This document shows, piece after piece, positions 25,536 through 35,004 of a stretch of DNA of 64,000 nt. Under the pieces are notes generated by a model, which saw only the letters and a list, made by a program, of their open reading frames with translations, did no database searches and was not told the DNA's origin. The stretch spans positions 2,490,501 to 2,554,500 of the forward strand of contig NZ_CP118605.1 in the NCBI RefSeq assembly GCF_029869925.1. Direction: 5' to 3'. The translations under genes were made by a program, and so were the position numbers. This DNA is from Microbulbifer bruguierae. GTDB taxonomy: Bacteria > Pseudomonadota > Gammaproteobacteria > Pseudomonadales > Cellvibrionaceae. Numbering within the stretch: position 1 is the stretch's first letter; each line of letters opens with the position of its first letter.

Positions 25536-28500
25536 TCAAATCGCTCCAGCGCGATCGCCCTGGTAGCGCTTGAAGTTCTCCGCCTGCTCGAAGATTTCCT
25601 TGTACACCTCATCGCGATCCACCGGCGGGTAGCCGTGTTTCGCCAGCACCAGAATCAGGCCGACCTTCAGTTCGGCCTTGATGTCGTCGCGCTGGCTCCA
25701 ATCGGTGTACTTGGACTTGTCATCCACCACGTCCTTCACCGCTTTGGATAACTCCAGCAGCTTTTCTTCCGGATAGCTGAAATCGTATTTGACCGCGAGC
25801 TTTTTCAGGATGTCGTAAAAGGCTTTCTCTTCCAGATCAATGCCGAGATCGCTGAAGGATTCTTTCTCCCGCTTGAGTGCCTGGATCAGGTCAATAATCT
25901 CATCGGAGAAATCTTCCAGCACCTCACTCACCAGCACATCGTCTTCCTTGCGCTCGTTGTAGTGATCCACCAGCTGGCGGAACTTCTCCGAGAAATCCAT
26001 GCCCTTGGTCTTGTTGATCTTCTTGAAATCCTCGATCGCCTTGGCCAACAGCTTCTGCAGCAATTTGATCTTGGTATTCGGCAGTTTGATTTTTTCGATC
26101 TTGGCCAGGTAGTCGTCGGCAAAGATATCCGTCTCGCCGGCGTCGTCTTCGCCCAGCTTGAAGATCTCCTCAACCCCGTCGGCCTTCAGCGCCTCGGCGA
26201 TCATCTCGCGCACGCGGGCATTCATCTGCGCCACATCCGGGGCATCGCCCTTGGTGAGCTTGAATACGATCGAGCGTACCGCCAGGTAAAAGTGAATCAG
26301 GTCGCGCTCAGCCTGGCTGACCGCTTCTGAGCCACAGCAGATGTCATAGGCGGCCTTGAGACGCTTCACCAGCGCCATAAAGCGCTTTTCTATCTTGTCG
26401 GTGAGCTGCACATACTCGGCGGCCATGTTCAGGCAGTTGAGCTGCTCCAGCGGGCTGCCGGTGAAGTAGGGCTTGCTGTCGAATTTGTGGAAAATCTTGT
26501 TCAGCAGGTCCAGGTGATCCTTGACCACGATCACCGACTGGGCGATCTCCTCGATATTCTGCTGGTCGGCCTTGTTGTAGTGGGCCAGGGCCAGGTTCAT
26601 CTGCTTCTTGATGCCAATGTAGTCCACCACCAGACCATTATCCTTGCCCTCGTACTTGCGGTTTACGCGGGAGATGGTCTGGATCAGGTTATGGCGCTGG
26701 ATGGGCTTGTCGATATAGATGGTATCCAGGAAGGGCACATCGAAGCCGGTGAGCCACATATCCACCACAATGGCGATCTTGAAGTTGGATTTGGGGTTCT
26801 TGAACTGGCGGTCCAGCTCCTTGCGGTACTCTTTGGTACCCAGCATCTCGTAGAGCGTATTGTCGTCGTCCTTGCCCCGGGTCATGATCATCTTGATCCG
26901 CGCCATGGGCTTGATCTCTTTGCGCTCCCTGTCGGTGAGCTCCACGCCCTCTTCCGCTGCCAGCACGGCATTCCACGCGGGCCGCAGCGCGATCACCTCT
27001 TGCCAGAAACGATAGGCGATCTCGCGGCTGCTGCACACGAACATCGCCTTGCCCTTGATGGTGGCGCCTTCTTGCAGGCGCTGCTCGTAGTGGTGCACGA
27101 AGTCGCTGGCCAGCGCCTTGATGCGATCCGGGTCGCCGAGGATCGCATTCATATTGGCGCTGGCCTTCTTGCTCTCCTCGATCTGGTAGTCGCTGGTGCC
27201 GGCTTCCGCGCACTCGGCGTAGTAGTCCTCGATCTCCTTGAGCTTGTCGTTGTCCAGCATCACCTTGGCGGCGCGGCCCTCGTAGACGATGCGCACGGTG
27301 ATCTCGTCCTTCACCGACTCGGTCATGGTGTAGCTGTCCACCACCTCGCCGAACACATCCAGGGTGGCGTCGATGGGGGTACCGGTGAAGCCTACATAGG
27401 TGGCGTTAGGCAGGGAGTCGTGCAGGTACTTGGCGAAGCCGTAGGTGCGCTTCACGCCCTTGTCGGTCACGCGCACCTTCTGGTCCAGGTTGATCTGGCT
27501 GCGGTGGGCCTCGTCACTGATACAGATCACATTGGCGCGCTCGGTCAGCAGCTCGGTGTCTTCGGTGAACTTGTGAATGGTGGTCAGGAACACCCCGCCG
27601 CTATTGCGGCCTTTCAGCAGTTGCCGCAGGTGTTCGCGGCTCTCCGCGCTCACCACATGCTGGTCGCCGATATAGCCCTTGGCGTTGGTGAACTGGCCGG
27701 AGAGCTGGTCATCCAAATCCGTGCGATCGGTAATCAGCACGATGGTGGGGCTGGCGAACTCCACGCTCTTCATCAACAGGCGCGTGAGGAACAGCATGGT
27801 GAAGCTCTTGCCGCAGCCGGTGGCGCCGAAGTAGGTGCCGCCCTTGCCGTCGCCGTCCGGTTTGCGGTGCCGCAGGATGTTCTGGTACAGCCGGGTGGCG
27901 GCGTAGAACTGCGGGTAGCGGCAGACGATCTTGTCTTCGCGCTTGGACACATCCGGGAAGTAGACAAAATGCCGGATCACCTCGCGCAGGCGCGCCTTGT
28001 CGAACAGCCCCTCGAGCATGGTGTGCAGCGCGTTGATGCCGTCCTGCTCGATGGTTTCGTCGCCGGTGACCTTGCGCCAGGTGTAGAAGAAATCGTAGGG
28101 CGCAAATAGCGAACCCATGCGTGAGTTGACGCCGTCACTGATCACGCACAGGGCGTTGTATTTCATCAGCTCGGGAATATCGCGCGCGTAGCGGGTGGTG
28201 AGCTGCTTCCAGGCATCATAGATGGTGGCGTTTTCGCGGATCGCGCTCTTGAATTCAAACACCACCAGCGGCAGGCCGTTGATATACAGGATGGCATCGG
28301 GAATGCGCTTTTCTCTCCCCTCGATTTCCAGCTGGTCAACGACCCGGTAGATATTGCGCTCACCGTAGCCGCGTAGCTTTTCCGCCACCAGCGTTTCCAC
28401 CTCGCCCTCGGCGGGCATGCGCTGCTCCGGCAGGCCCGCGTAGTCGATGAGCTGGATGTACAGGTCTTTTTGGCTGCGGTCTTCGCGCTTCAGCAGAAAG

Positions 28501-28766
28501 CCATCCGCGACGCGCTTGTGGATGGTCTTGTTGCTGTCGTACAGATCGGCGGCGGGCAGCCGTTCCAGTTCGGTGATGACCGCCTCGATTTCTACCGGGG
28601 TGATCTTGTCCTCGGCGTAACGCAGGCCGAGAAAGCGGCGCAGGTCGTCCTTGATCAACACCTCGCTGGGCGATCGCTGCAGCTGGCCACCCGGGGTATT
28701 GGGAAAACCCTGCCGGTCCAGCATGGCAATGATCGCCTGCTCCAATTTGGCCTCGGTAAAGCTCAT
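25536..28766 (-). CDS. hsdR: Type I restriction endonuclease subunit R
   Basis: About 1076 residues from ATG 28766. ATG 28772 is two codons longer but would put TAAGGCG only 2 bases from the start. The ribosome-binding site overlaps the stop of the DUF6933 gene, so hsdR is coupled to the embedded cluster. Numbered from 28772, the nuclease motif is PDAILYINGLPLVVFEFKS (D159, E173, K175). Walker A GATGCGKS is at 316-323, ISDEAHRSQ (DEAH) at 419-427, and GFTGTPID follows. The C-terminal HsdM-contact region is present. The motor translocates DNA and cuts unmethylated sites with HsdM/HsdS. Its N-terminus is matched by a diverged remnant at 36261-36515. Confidence 0.95.
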   Translation of the reverse strand: MSFTEAKLEQAIIAMLDRQGFPNTPGGQLQRSPSEVLIKDDLRRFLGLRYAEDKITPVEIEAVITELERLPAADLYDSNKTIHKRVADGFLLKREDRSQKDLYIQLIDYAGLPEQRMPAEGEVETLVAEKLRGYGERNIYRVVDQLEIEGREKRIPDAILYINGLPLVVFEFKSAIRENATIYDAWKQLTTRYARDIPELMKYNALCVISDGVNSRMGSLFAPYDFFYTWRKVTGDETIEQDGINALHTMLEGLFDKARLREVIRHFVYFPDVSKREDKIVCRYPQFYAATRLYQNILRHRKPDGDGKGGTYFGATGCGKSFTMLFLTRLLMKSVEFASPTIVLITDRTDLDDQLSGQFTNAKGYIGDQHVVSAESREHLRQLLKGRNSGGVFLTTIHKFTEDTELLTERANVICISDEAHRSQINLDQKVRVTDKGVKRTYGFAKYLHDSLPNATYVGFTGTPIDATLDVFGEVVDSYTMTESVKDEITVRIVYEGRAAKVMLDNDKLKEIEDYYAECAEAGTSDYQIEESKKASANMNAILGDPDRIKALASDFVHHYEQRLQEGATIKGKAMFVCSSREIAYRFWQEVIALRPAWNAVLAAEEGVELTDRERKEIKPMARIKMIMTRGKDDDNTLYEMLGTKEYRKELDRQFKNPKSNFKIAIVVDMWLTGFDVPFLDTIYIDKPIQRHNLIQTISRVNRKYEGKDNGLVVDYIGIKKQMNLALAHYNKADQQNIEEIAQSVIVVKDHLDLLNKIFHKFDSKPYFTGSPLEQLNCLNMAAEYVQLTDKIEKRFMALVKRLKAAYDICCGSEAVSQAERDLIHFYLAVRSIVFKLTKGDAPDVAQMNARVREMIAEALKADGVEEIFKLGEDDAGETDIFADDYLAKIEKIKLPNTKIKLLQKLLAKAIEDFKKINKTKGMDFSEKFRQLVDHYNERKEDDVLVSEVLEDFSDEIIDLIQALKREKESFSDLGIDLEEKAFYDILKKLAVKYDFSYPEEKLLELSKAVKDVVDDKSKYTDWSQRDDIKAELKVGLILVLAKHGYPPVDRDEVYKEIFEQAENFKRYQGDRAGAI

Positions 28767-28777
28767 TTCCATTCGCC

Positions 28778-29431
28778 TTATTTATTCTTTTTGCGAAATT
28801 CCAACAAGTTGACGATATTGCCCGGCAGTACGGTTTCCCGTTGTAGTACCGGCACAGGACTTTGTATTGCGCGGGGCAGCCCATCCAGCAATTGCAGAAA
28901 CGCTTTTACCGGCCAGACAGCGTTTTTGCGGCCTTTGACGGTGCACGGGCGGTCGGCCAGCCACGCCGCCAAACGGTGTCCGGTAATCTCGGCCACATGA
29001 ACACCATGGTGATATAGGCTGTATTCGGCATCCTGCGCCATCTGATTCATAGTGCCTTGCACCGAACGGTCACAGTCACTGTCGAAACTCAGCCGTGACA
29101 GGTGTGCTGCGACTGTATCCAGCTGCACCTGGCTGGCGTTGCATTTCAATAGAGTATTCATCAGCGCATCCCCAAACCACCAATCCAGCTCCGCGAGATC
29201 GGGCTTGGTCAGCGCCGGGATAAACAGGGGAAAACGGGTTTCATCGTGCACAAGCAGCACGCAGTTACGCCTCTGAATGGTCAAAAAATTCGCGTGCCAG
29301 CCGCTCAGGGGGCTGACATCAGCGCCCGCTGATTCCGCCAGGTGCTGGCTGCGGGGCAACAACGGTAAATGGCCATCATCGTCGATAATCAGCTTTGCCA
29401 GAAGTTTTTTAGTGCCATGGACGATGATCAT
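28778..29431 (-). CDS. DUF6933-like protein, last cargo gene
   Basis: A 217-residue protein. The N-terminal half matches the DUF6933 pattern: HGTKKLLAKLIID, then SGWHANFLTIQRRNCVLLVH and DETRFPLFIPALTKPDLAEL. The C-terminal half (DAEYSLYHHGVHVAEITGHR, LAAWLADRPC) ends in a short basic tail. Function is unknown; DUF6933 proteins are small cytoplasmic proteins usually found singly. ATG overlaps the glycosyltransferase stop by 4 bases and its own stop overlaps the hsdR ribosome-binding site, making it the link between cargo and restriction subunit. Confidence 0.78.
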   Translation of the reverse strand: MIIVHGTKKLLAKLIIDDDGHLPLLPRSQHLAESAGADVSPLSGWHANFLTIQRRNCVLLVHDETRFPLFIPALTKPDLAELDWWFGDALMNTLLKCNASQVQLDTVAAHLSRLSFDSDCDRSVQGTMNQMAQDAEYSLYHHGVHVAEITGHRLAAWLADRPCTVKGRKNAVWPVKAFLQLLDGLPRAIQSPVPVLQRETVLPGNIVNLLEFRKKNK

Positions 29432-31935
29432 ACGAACTCTGCGGCTTCAGCCGGTGTTATATCCGTTACGGAACCAACTGGGCGTGCGCCATTGATAACT
29501 GACCACAACTTATAACCATTTAGAGCATATATTGCACCACTGGATACCGCTCTGGCGAAAATTTGGTCGATTTGACGTATCTGAGACGCCACATCGTAGC
29601 TTCCGGTGATTTCCCTGACCTTTTCGATTTGCTCTAGCACTTTTCCGTTCAGATGATCAAGGCGAAAGTCTTCCAATGCCGTTTTCGCCACTTTTATGAC
29701 CTGGCTATGAAGATTTGCAGAATGGTTCATCAACCGCTCATTCTGCGTCAACAAATTGCATAGTTGGAGGATCAGCTGATCAGCCCGGAGGTGGTTAATG
29801 GTAATCCTCTCCAGGTAGTCTTCCACCATTCGGGAAAACCGGTCCTGAATGCTCCGCTTACTGGAAAACTTCCCATCGCAGAATTCTTCAAACACTCGGT
29901 AAAAACACAAGCCAATTATATCGTCCGCCAATTTTGTCGCACTGATTTCACCAGGGCCATTCTGCATCCTTCGATGGTGGCGCAGGGGGAGAGAGACCTC
30001 TTCGATCTTGACCCCCATGTTTTTTACCATATGAATTGCCGTTATAAAATCGCTGCGCCTAACCTGCGTCGATACTTCACCCCGGTCGATTGTTGGTGAT
30101 AGATTGGGAGCTTCGACAAGCAGTGACAAATTTCGATACAACGCTATACCGCCACGCCTGTGGCTGTTACGGCCAGTGTTAGCGTTCCAGGCTTCTGCTG
30201 ACGCCAGTAGAGGCCGGGTAATATTCGCCTGCTCATTTAGATATTGAATATCCGTGAGAAACGCACTAAAAATCTCTGCGACTTTATGCCCATCCGACAA
30301 CGATACTGGCTGCCACGCAACTGGTCGCTCAAGGTGATCATAACGGGCAGAGGAAAAATCGTAGTAATAATCATCCCCACCGCTCACCTCTTTGAGCGAG
30401 CGAACATTCGAAGCGTAATTTGTGTCGGGATCAAGACGAACGAAATTTAGCAGTGAATAGTAAAGGTCCAGCAACTGTGTACGCAATGAACTGTAGAACG
30501 GCAGGGCCGGCGCATCCGAATAGGGCGACACAATAATATCTGCATCGCAATTTTTAATTAGCCAGCTGAGCTTACCAAGAAAATTTAATTTTTTACTTTC
30601 TAGAGCACCATTCTCTATGCTTAGGGATTCGAACTGTAGATCATCATCGAGAATTAATACCCTGCAGTCCGGCCCTTGTGATTTCGCTTCTTCCCAGCAA
30701 AAAAAATGAAGCAGACTTCTAGAGAACGCTATTGATTTCCGACTAATTGCGTTGAGCTCAAACACCGAGTGGTAAGGAAAACGAGAATAATGCCTTTTCT
30801 GTTCAGCAAGATCTAAAATACGAACAGAGAAATTTTTCGGAGAAACTGCCTGCAAGGCAAATTTGATTGCCTCTTCACGATCACCATTGGTCAACAATAA
30901 ATAATGACACTGGCCGACGAACTTCGGCTCTTGCTGAATTTGTCGTTCCAGGGAGGATAGCTGGTTTTTGACGTTGCGTGCACAAGACGAGGCCACACCA
31001 ATCACTAACTTTACCGGCGGTTCATCTTCATAGGTTCGGTAGTGCGCAACGTCATGGGCGGTTTCTTTAACACTCTGCCTTCGGTAGCCAAATAGGCGTT
31101 CAGCCCGCTTTAGCGAGGCTTCGTGGATCGACGTATCCATACGTGATGCGTATTTATCATAGAAAAGGTCCAGCCCCTTGTGCTTGCCCGCCTGACACCG
31201 AGTGACCCGCTCACCAGTGTGCGCATGGTGACGGAGCAACGGTCGCGTATTGACCAGAATATTCTGGCCACGTGACTCACTGACTTCCAGAATACGAATC
31301 GCGAAGTCCCGATCCTGGGTGCTGGGCATGGATTCGTCATATCCACCAGCCCGCCAAAAAGTTTCAGCATCAATGAATGTGTTACTGCCCTGCCAACCGG
31401 GGTTGCCAATAAAAAATTCATCCAGCGTCAAATGTTCTGGCAGCAGGTGGATGGGTCGGTCCTGGCCAAATTCGTAACGGTGAAATGCGGAGACCACAGC
31501 CACAGCATAGAAATCCTCCTCGGCCAACCGCTGACAGCAGCTGGCCAGGTACTGGGGATACCATTCATCATCGTCATCGAGAATAGCGAAATAGAGCGGA
31601 TTGTCAGCAGGGCGATTTTGCCAGGCTGCCATAGCACCGCTATTCCAGGCGCCACTGCCTGAACGCCCCCGTGTTCGTGAATTTCGGATTACCTCGGTTT
31701 TGTACCAGTGGTCCGGCACGCCGTGCGGGAATTTTGTCGAAAAGAATGTGTCCCGGAGCCTTTTTACCCGCCGCCTAATCGACAGATATTCCTCCTGGCA
31801 AGCATTATCATCTACGACATAGATACGCCAAGGAATCACATTTTCCTGTGCATACACCGATCTAAGCGACCGCTCAATCAACAAATCAGTACGCCGCATT
31901 GAAGTTGCGATAATCACGGCAATGGATACGCTCAT
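29428..31935 (-). CDS. Two-domain GT-A glycosyltransferase
   Basis: An 835-residue protein, much longer than a simple family-2 glycosyltransferase. Domain 1 (about 1-260) is GT2: IAVIIATSMRRTDLLIERSL at 5-24, YVVDDN at 39-44, FAILDDDDEWYPQYL at 116-130 (the metal-binding DxD), and an N-terminal-to-acceptor region with STQDRDFAIRILE. A second GT-A-like domain begins near 308 (KLVIGVASSCARNVKNQLSS) with its own acidic motif VLILDDDLQFE at 426-436. The last 250 residues are helical with coiled-coil-like stretches. No membrane helix is seen. It overlaps both neighbours by 4 bases. Donor and acceptor are unknown. Codon composition is AT-richer than the genes around it. Confidence 0.82.
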   Translation of the reverse strand: MSVSIAVIIATSMRRTDLLIERSLRSVYAQENVIPWRIYVVDDNACQEEYLSIRRRVKRLRDTFFSTKFPHGVPDHWYKTEVIRNSRTRGRSGSGAWNSGAMAAWQNRPADNPLYFAILDDDDEWYPQYLASCCQRLAEEDFYAVAVVSAFHRYEFGQDRPIHLLPEHLTLDEFFIGNPGWQGSNTFIDAETFWRAGGYDESMPSTQDRDFAIRILEVSESRGQNILVNTRPLLRHHAHTGERVTRCQAGKHKGLDLFYDKYASRMDTSIHEASLKRAERLFGYRRQSVKETAHDVAHYRTYEDEPPVKLVIGVASSCARNVKNQLSSLERQIQQEPKFVGQCHYLLLTNGDREEAIKFALQAVSPKNFSVRILDLAEQKRHYSRFPYHSVFELNAISRKSIAFSRSLLHFFCWEEAKSQGPDCRVLILDDDLQFESLSIENGALESKKLNFLGKLSWLIKNCDADIIVSPYSDAPALPFYSSLRTQLLDLYYSLLNFVRLDPDTNYASNVRSLKEVSGGDDYYYDFSSARYDHLERPVAWQPVSLSDGHKVAEIFSAFLTDIQYLNEQANITRPLLASAEAWNANTGRNSHRRGGIALYRNLSLLVEAPNLSPTIDRGEVSTQVRRSDFITAIHMVKNMGVKIEEVSLPLRHHRRMQNGPGEISATKLADDIIGLCFYRVFEEFCDGKFSSKRSIQDRFSRMVEDYLERITINHLRADQLILQLCNLLTQNERLMNHSANLHSQVIKVAKTALEDFRLDHLNGKVLEQIEKVREITGSYDVASQIRQIDQIFARAVSSGAIYALNGYKLWSVINGARPVGSVTDITPAEAAEFV

Positions 31936-32660
31936 AATGCATGCTCCACGTTCCCACGCACAGATCCCAGCCTACCTTCCGATAGCCCGCAATCATCCAA
32001 ATCCAGGCCAAAATAGTTGCGCAACGCTGACAACTGACTGGAGAGGCTCGTGAAGCGGAGACTACGCGTCGCCTTATGATCGGAGAAAATTCGCAATTCA
32101 TCCCCTTTAAGAAACAGAAATTTGTCACCAATAACCTGGGCATATCTCAGCCCGGCACTGAACGGATAGTTCATCTCCCCGCTAAAGCGCCGTGCAATTG
32201 CCGTGATTACCGCCGATTCCGGCTCCAGCCTTAGCGGTATACTCTGCGACAGGGTTTCGCTCCCCGGCTTGAGTTGATATACATCCAGGAACGCATCGCG
32301 GAGCCGAGTTTGAAATACAATGCCGAAAGCCCGATAGCGAACTTCTCGAGCCGCGGGAAACAGGCGAATACTCGGCCAAGCGTTGCCAACATCTGCGTAA
32401 TAGACGCCGTCATCCAGCTCCAAGGCCAGCACACGATGGCACAACTGATGATTTATCCACGCATTATGCAGCCTTGCACTGACACCAGCGCTCTGTAGCC
32501 GTGCCTGGAACGCCAGCACCTTGTCGGAGCAGGTCCCCCCTTCGAGCGCGCAAGAAGGGCCGCATAACCCCAAATAAAGGAGATTGTGGAAAGGCGTGGC
32601 CCGAAACTCGTCCAGCATCAGTTGTTCGATTTCATGAATTGAAAGAGCGCCCTTGTTCAT
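31932..32660 (-). CDS. Arylamine N-acetyltransferase-like protein
   Basis: A 242-residue protein with the NAT fold pattern. TPFHNLLYL (22-30) stands for the usual IPFENL. GGTCSDKVLAFQARLQSAG carries the nucleophile C44. CHRVLALELDDG gives H75 and YYADVGNAW gives D90, completing a Cys-His-Asp triad. The C-terminal part (MNYPFSAGLRYAQVIGDKFL) also fits. NATs transfer acyl groups from CoA to amines; relatives such as RifF close amide bonds in natural products. It overlaps both adjacent genes by 4 bases. Substrate unknown. The triad resembles transglutaminase proteases, but the strand order and flanking motifs favour NAT. Confidence 0.8.
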   Translation of the reverse strand: MNKGALSIHEIEQLMLDEFRATPFHNLLYLGLCGPSCALEGGTCSDKVLAFQARLQSAGVSARLHNAWINHQLCHRVLALELDDGVYYADVGNAWPSIRLFPAAREVRYRAFGIVFQTRLRDAFLDVYQLKPGSETLSQSIPLRLEPESAVITAIARRFSGEMNYPFSAGLRYAQVIGDKFLFLKGDELRIFSDHKATRSLRFTSLSSQLSALRNYFGLDLDDCGLSEGRLGSVRGNVEHAL

Positions 32661-34174
32661 TTGTGATCCACCCCGCGCCGATCGATGAGTTCGTCAAAAA
32701 CGGGGTAGGCGGAAAAATAGGGATGGGTTTCAAAATTCCGGCCATCGAAACTCGCCAAAAAGTGGTGGCGCCAGATTAGGCGCAGAGCTTCCCGTTCCGT
32801 GCAACCGTTCCTGCGCAGGTGCCGAACCACCAATGCGCGCATACCGCTACCGACATCACACGAGGTTTTGCGGCGCAAAACTATCTGCTCTGGCAACAGC
32901 TCTTTGACGGCTTCACGCAATACAATTTTATTGTTACGGCTGTCCTCACTCCGTCGATAGAGGTCGTCATAGTCCAGCGCTAATGCCCAGTTATAGAGGT
33001 CGCGATCGAGAAATGGACAACGCGTCTCTATGGCATGGGCCATACCGGTTAGGTCAATGCGGCGAAGCTCGGTACTGCGCAAGTTAGCCAGCAACTGTTC
33101 ACGAGTTTCCCGCCAGGGATCGGTATTGCGGTAGTGATGATAGCCACCAAACAATTCATCGGCCCCTTCGCCCGACAGAACCACCTTCAAACCATCTTCG
33201 CGCGCGGCCTCTGCGAGCAGGTAAGTACAGAGGCCATTGCTGATAACGGAAGGGTTGTAACTTTCGGCGACGTAGACCAGCTGGTGAATTAGCTGTGACA
33301 GCGCATTACCAGTCGGAAGGGTCAAGTAGCGCACGTTCGTAAGCTTGAGGTGATCGACCAATAGCCGCGCGTGGTCATGGTCCGCAGCGCCCGGTGCACT
33401 CAGGCAATAATAGCGTGCGTCGGGACGTCGGTGATGAACGAGAGCCGCGATCGCTGAACTATCCAGCCCTCCACTCAGAAAGACACCGACGGGCTCACCA
33501 GCTGCCGGCAGGCGCTTTTCAACAGCCAAGGCCAGCAAAGTACGCAGCGCGCTGGCTTTGCTATTGGAGGCCGGTGATTGCGGACTTGGAAGGTTTGTTT
33601 TCGCCTCGCACTCCGGCTCCATTGCGGAGAGATTTGTGCAGTGACCGTTTTCAAGATTGATTTCACTCACGCCGGATGGCAACGCCGTAAAATCATCGAC
33701 GCGGTCAAGCGCCTTCAATTCGCTGGTGATAAACCGTTCCGAGCCGGAGCGACCCCAAAATAGCGGCTTTTTGCCCATGGCATCGCGCAATACAAGCAGG
33801 CGCTGCGCACGCTCGTCTACCACGACTCCGGCAAAAAAACCGTCCAGGTTTTCCAGGGCTGCCACGCCCAGCTTATCCAGCATGGCCGGCACCACATGGC
33901 AGTCGTTGCTCGACGCGAGCTTCAGCTGGTAGCGCTCGCGTAACTCGGCCGCGTTATAGATTTCGCCATTGATCGCCGCGACATAACTGCCGGAGCGGTA
34001 GGGCTGCTGTCCGGCAGGAGATTTATCATTGATCGCCAGCCTGGCAAATCCCAGGCTCAGTGCACCGCTGTGCCAGTGGTACTGGGCATCGGGGCCGCGG
34101 TGGGCAATGCGTTGCAGGCACGCCGGAAGTCGTTCGGCTGCACGAGGACCATGCAGTAATACTAGGCCGCACAT
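32657..34174 (-). CDS. Asparagine-synthetase-like amidotransferase
   Basis: A 505-residue protein. I set the start at ATG 34174 because the mature enzyme needs Cys at position 2 (MCGLVLLHGP); a GTG 11 codons earlier would block that nucleophile. The glutaminase domain has AHRGPDAQYHW (24-34), FARLAIND and NGEIYNA (69-75). The synthetase domain has the PPi-loop SGGLDSS (234-240) and LSGEGADELFGGYHHY (333-348). Both half-reactions appear possible: glutamine-derived ammonia and ATP activation of a carboxylate. Housekeeping AsnB makes asparagine, but relatives build amide bonds in lasso peptides and other products. Its tight embedding with NAT- and M20-like genes suggests a dedicated substrate (inference). 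Confidence 0.87.
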   Translation of the reverse strand: MCGLVLLHGPRAAERLPACLQRIAHRGPDAQYHWHSGALSLGFARLAINDKSPAGQQPYRSGSYVAAINGEIYNAAELRERYQLKLASSNDCHVVPAMLDKLGVAALENLDGFFAGVVVDERAQRLLVLRDAMGKKPLFWGRSGSERFITSELKALDRVDDFTALPSGVSEINLENGHCTNLSAMEPECEAKTNLPSPQSPASNSKASALRTLLALAVEKRLPAAGEPVGVFLSGGLDSSAIAALVHHRRPDARYYCLSAPGAADHDHARLLVDHLKLTNVRYLTLPTGNALSQLIHQLVYVAESYNPSVISNGLCTYLLAEAAREDGLKVVLSGEGADELFGGYHHYRNTDPWRETREQLLANLRSTELRRIDLTGMAHAIETRCPFLDRDLYNWALALDYDDLYRRSEDSRNNKIVLREAVKELLPEQIVLRRKTSCDVGSGMRALVVRHLRRNGCTEREALRLIWRHHFLASFDGRNFETHPYFSAYPVFDELIDRRGVDHK

Positions 34175-35004
34175 GGTGCCTCTACTTGTGCGACTCGATG
34201 CCTGCACCAGGTCAAAAAGCGGTCGAACAACGGGAAATATTGTTCCAGCAATTCCACACTGATGGATTCATTGTCGCGGTGTATACGTGCCGAGTAATCG
34301 TTGGGTCCAAATCCCAGATAGAGGCTGCCATCGGGCAGGTTTTCGATCAGTGGGCAGGGGCCGAATTTAGACAGGGTGCGGGTCTCTATGCGCGCTTTGC
34401 CATCGAACAACACACTGTTGAGCGAACAGGCCAATGTCTCGCGCTCGCTAGCGGATAGCGCTGCGCCGTGCTGGAATATGAGTGGCGCACCATCGCGATA
34501 GTAGCCGGTCTCCTCCACGCACAGGCAGTTTTTCAAAGGGGCCAGTTCCGCCGGAAATAACGCGTGGGCCAGGGGCGCACCGACTTCCTCTTCGCCCTGA
34601 ATCAGCCAGAGCATATTGGGTAACGCCTCTCCTCGCGCGATGCGGGCCTCGATCACCGAAAGCCTGGCCAGCAGTACCGCCTTGTTGTCGGCAACGCCGC
34701 GCCCCCACAGGCGGCCATCCCGCTGCGTCAATTGAAACGGCGGCGAGTGCCAATCCTCCTGCGGCCGTATCCGCTCCACGTCATAATGGTTGTACAGGAT
34801 CAGGGGCGCCCCATCGGAATCCCCAAACCTTGCCACCAGCAACGGCTGATCAGTGCGCGCCACTCCCTTTACTTGCACATCAAACCCCAGCCGCAGCAGG
34901 CGCATGCGCAGATAATGCACGGCGGCGCGATTGGCCTGTTCGTCGCCGGCAACGGTGGGCAGTGCGACAAAATCGGTTAACTCATCCAGGTACGGCGTCA
35001 GCAC
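34162..35004 (-). CDS. Compact M20-family metallohydrolase lacking the lid domain
   Basis: A 280-residue protein; M20 peptidases usually have about 400 or more. Metal ligands are kept: YNHYDVERIRPQEDW (H73, catalytic D75), GRGVADNKAV (D106), QGEEEVGAP (catalytic E138 and metal E139), a likely E164/E165 in VEETGYY, and GFGPNDYSARIHRDNESI (H242). The dimerisation/lid domain that normally sits between the last two ligand groups is reduced to about 60 residues (175-235). M20 enzymes hydrolyse amide bonds of peptides, acyl amino acids and related compounds. The 3' end overlaps the amidotransferase start by 13 bases; the 5' end overlaps the SLOG-kinase gene by 23 bases. Confidence 0.83.
   Translation of the reverse strand: MLTPYLDELTDFVALPTVAGDEQANRAAVHYLRMRLLRLGFDVQVKGVARTDQPLLVARFGDSDGAPLILYNHYDVERIRPQEDWHSPPFQLTQRDGRLWGRGVADNKAVLLARLSVIEARIARGEALPNMLWLIQGEEEVGAPLAHALFPAELAPLKNCLCVEETGYYRDGAPLIFQHGAALSASERETLACSLNSVLFDGKARIETRTLSKFGPCPLIENLPDGSLYLGFGPNDYSARIHRDNESISVELLEQYFPLFDRFLTWCRHRVAQVEAPCAA

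Noticed and set aside
26487..28109. A 540-codon open frame antisense to hsdR
   Set aside because: The HsdR nuclease and helicase motifs on the other strand are intact and the antisense product has a Val/His-rich composition typical of shadows.
31932..34174. Lasso-peptide biosynthesis (AsnB-like C protein with a Cys-His-Asp B protein)
   Set aside because: The Cys-His-Asp protein fits the NAT family better than the lasso leader protease, no RiPP recognition element or precursor peptide is visible, and M20 and GT-A genes are not expected.
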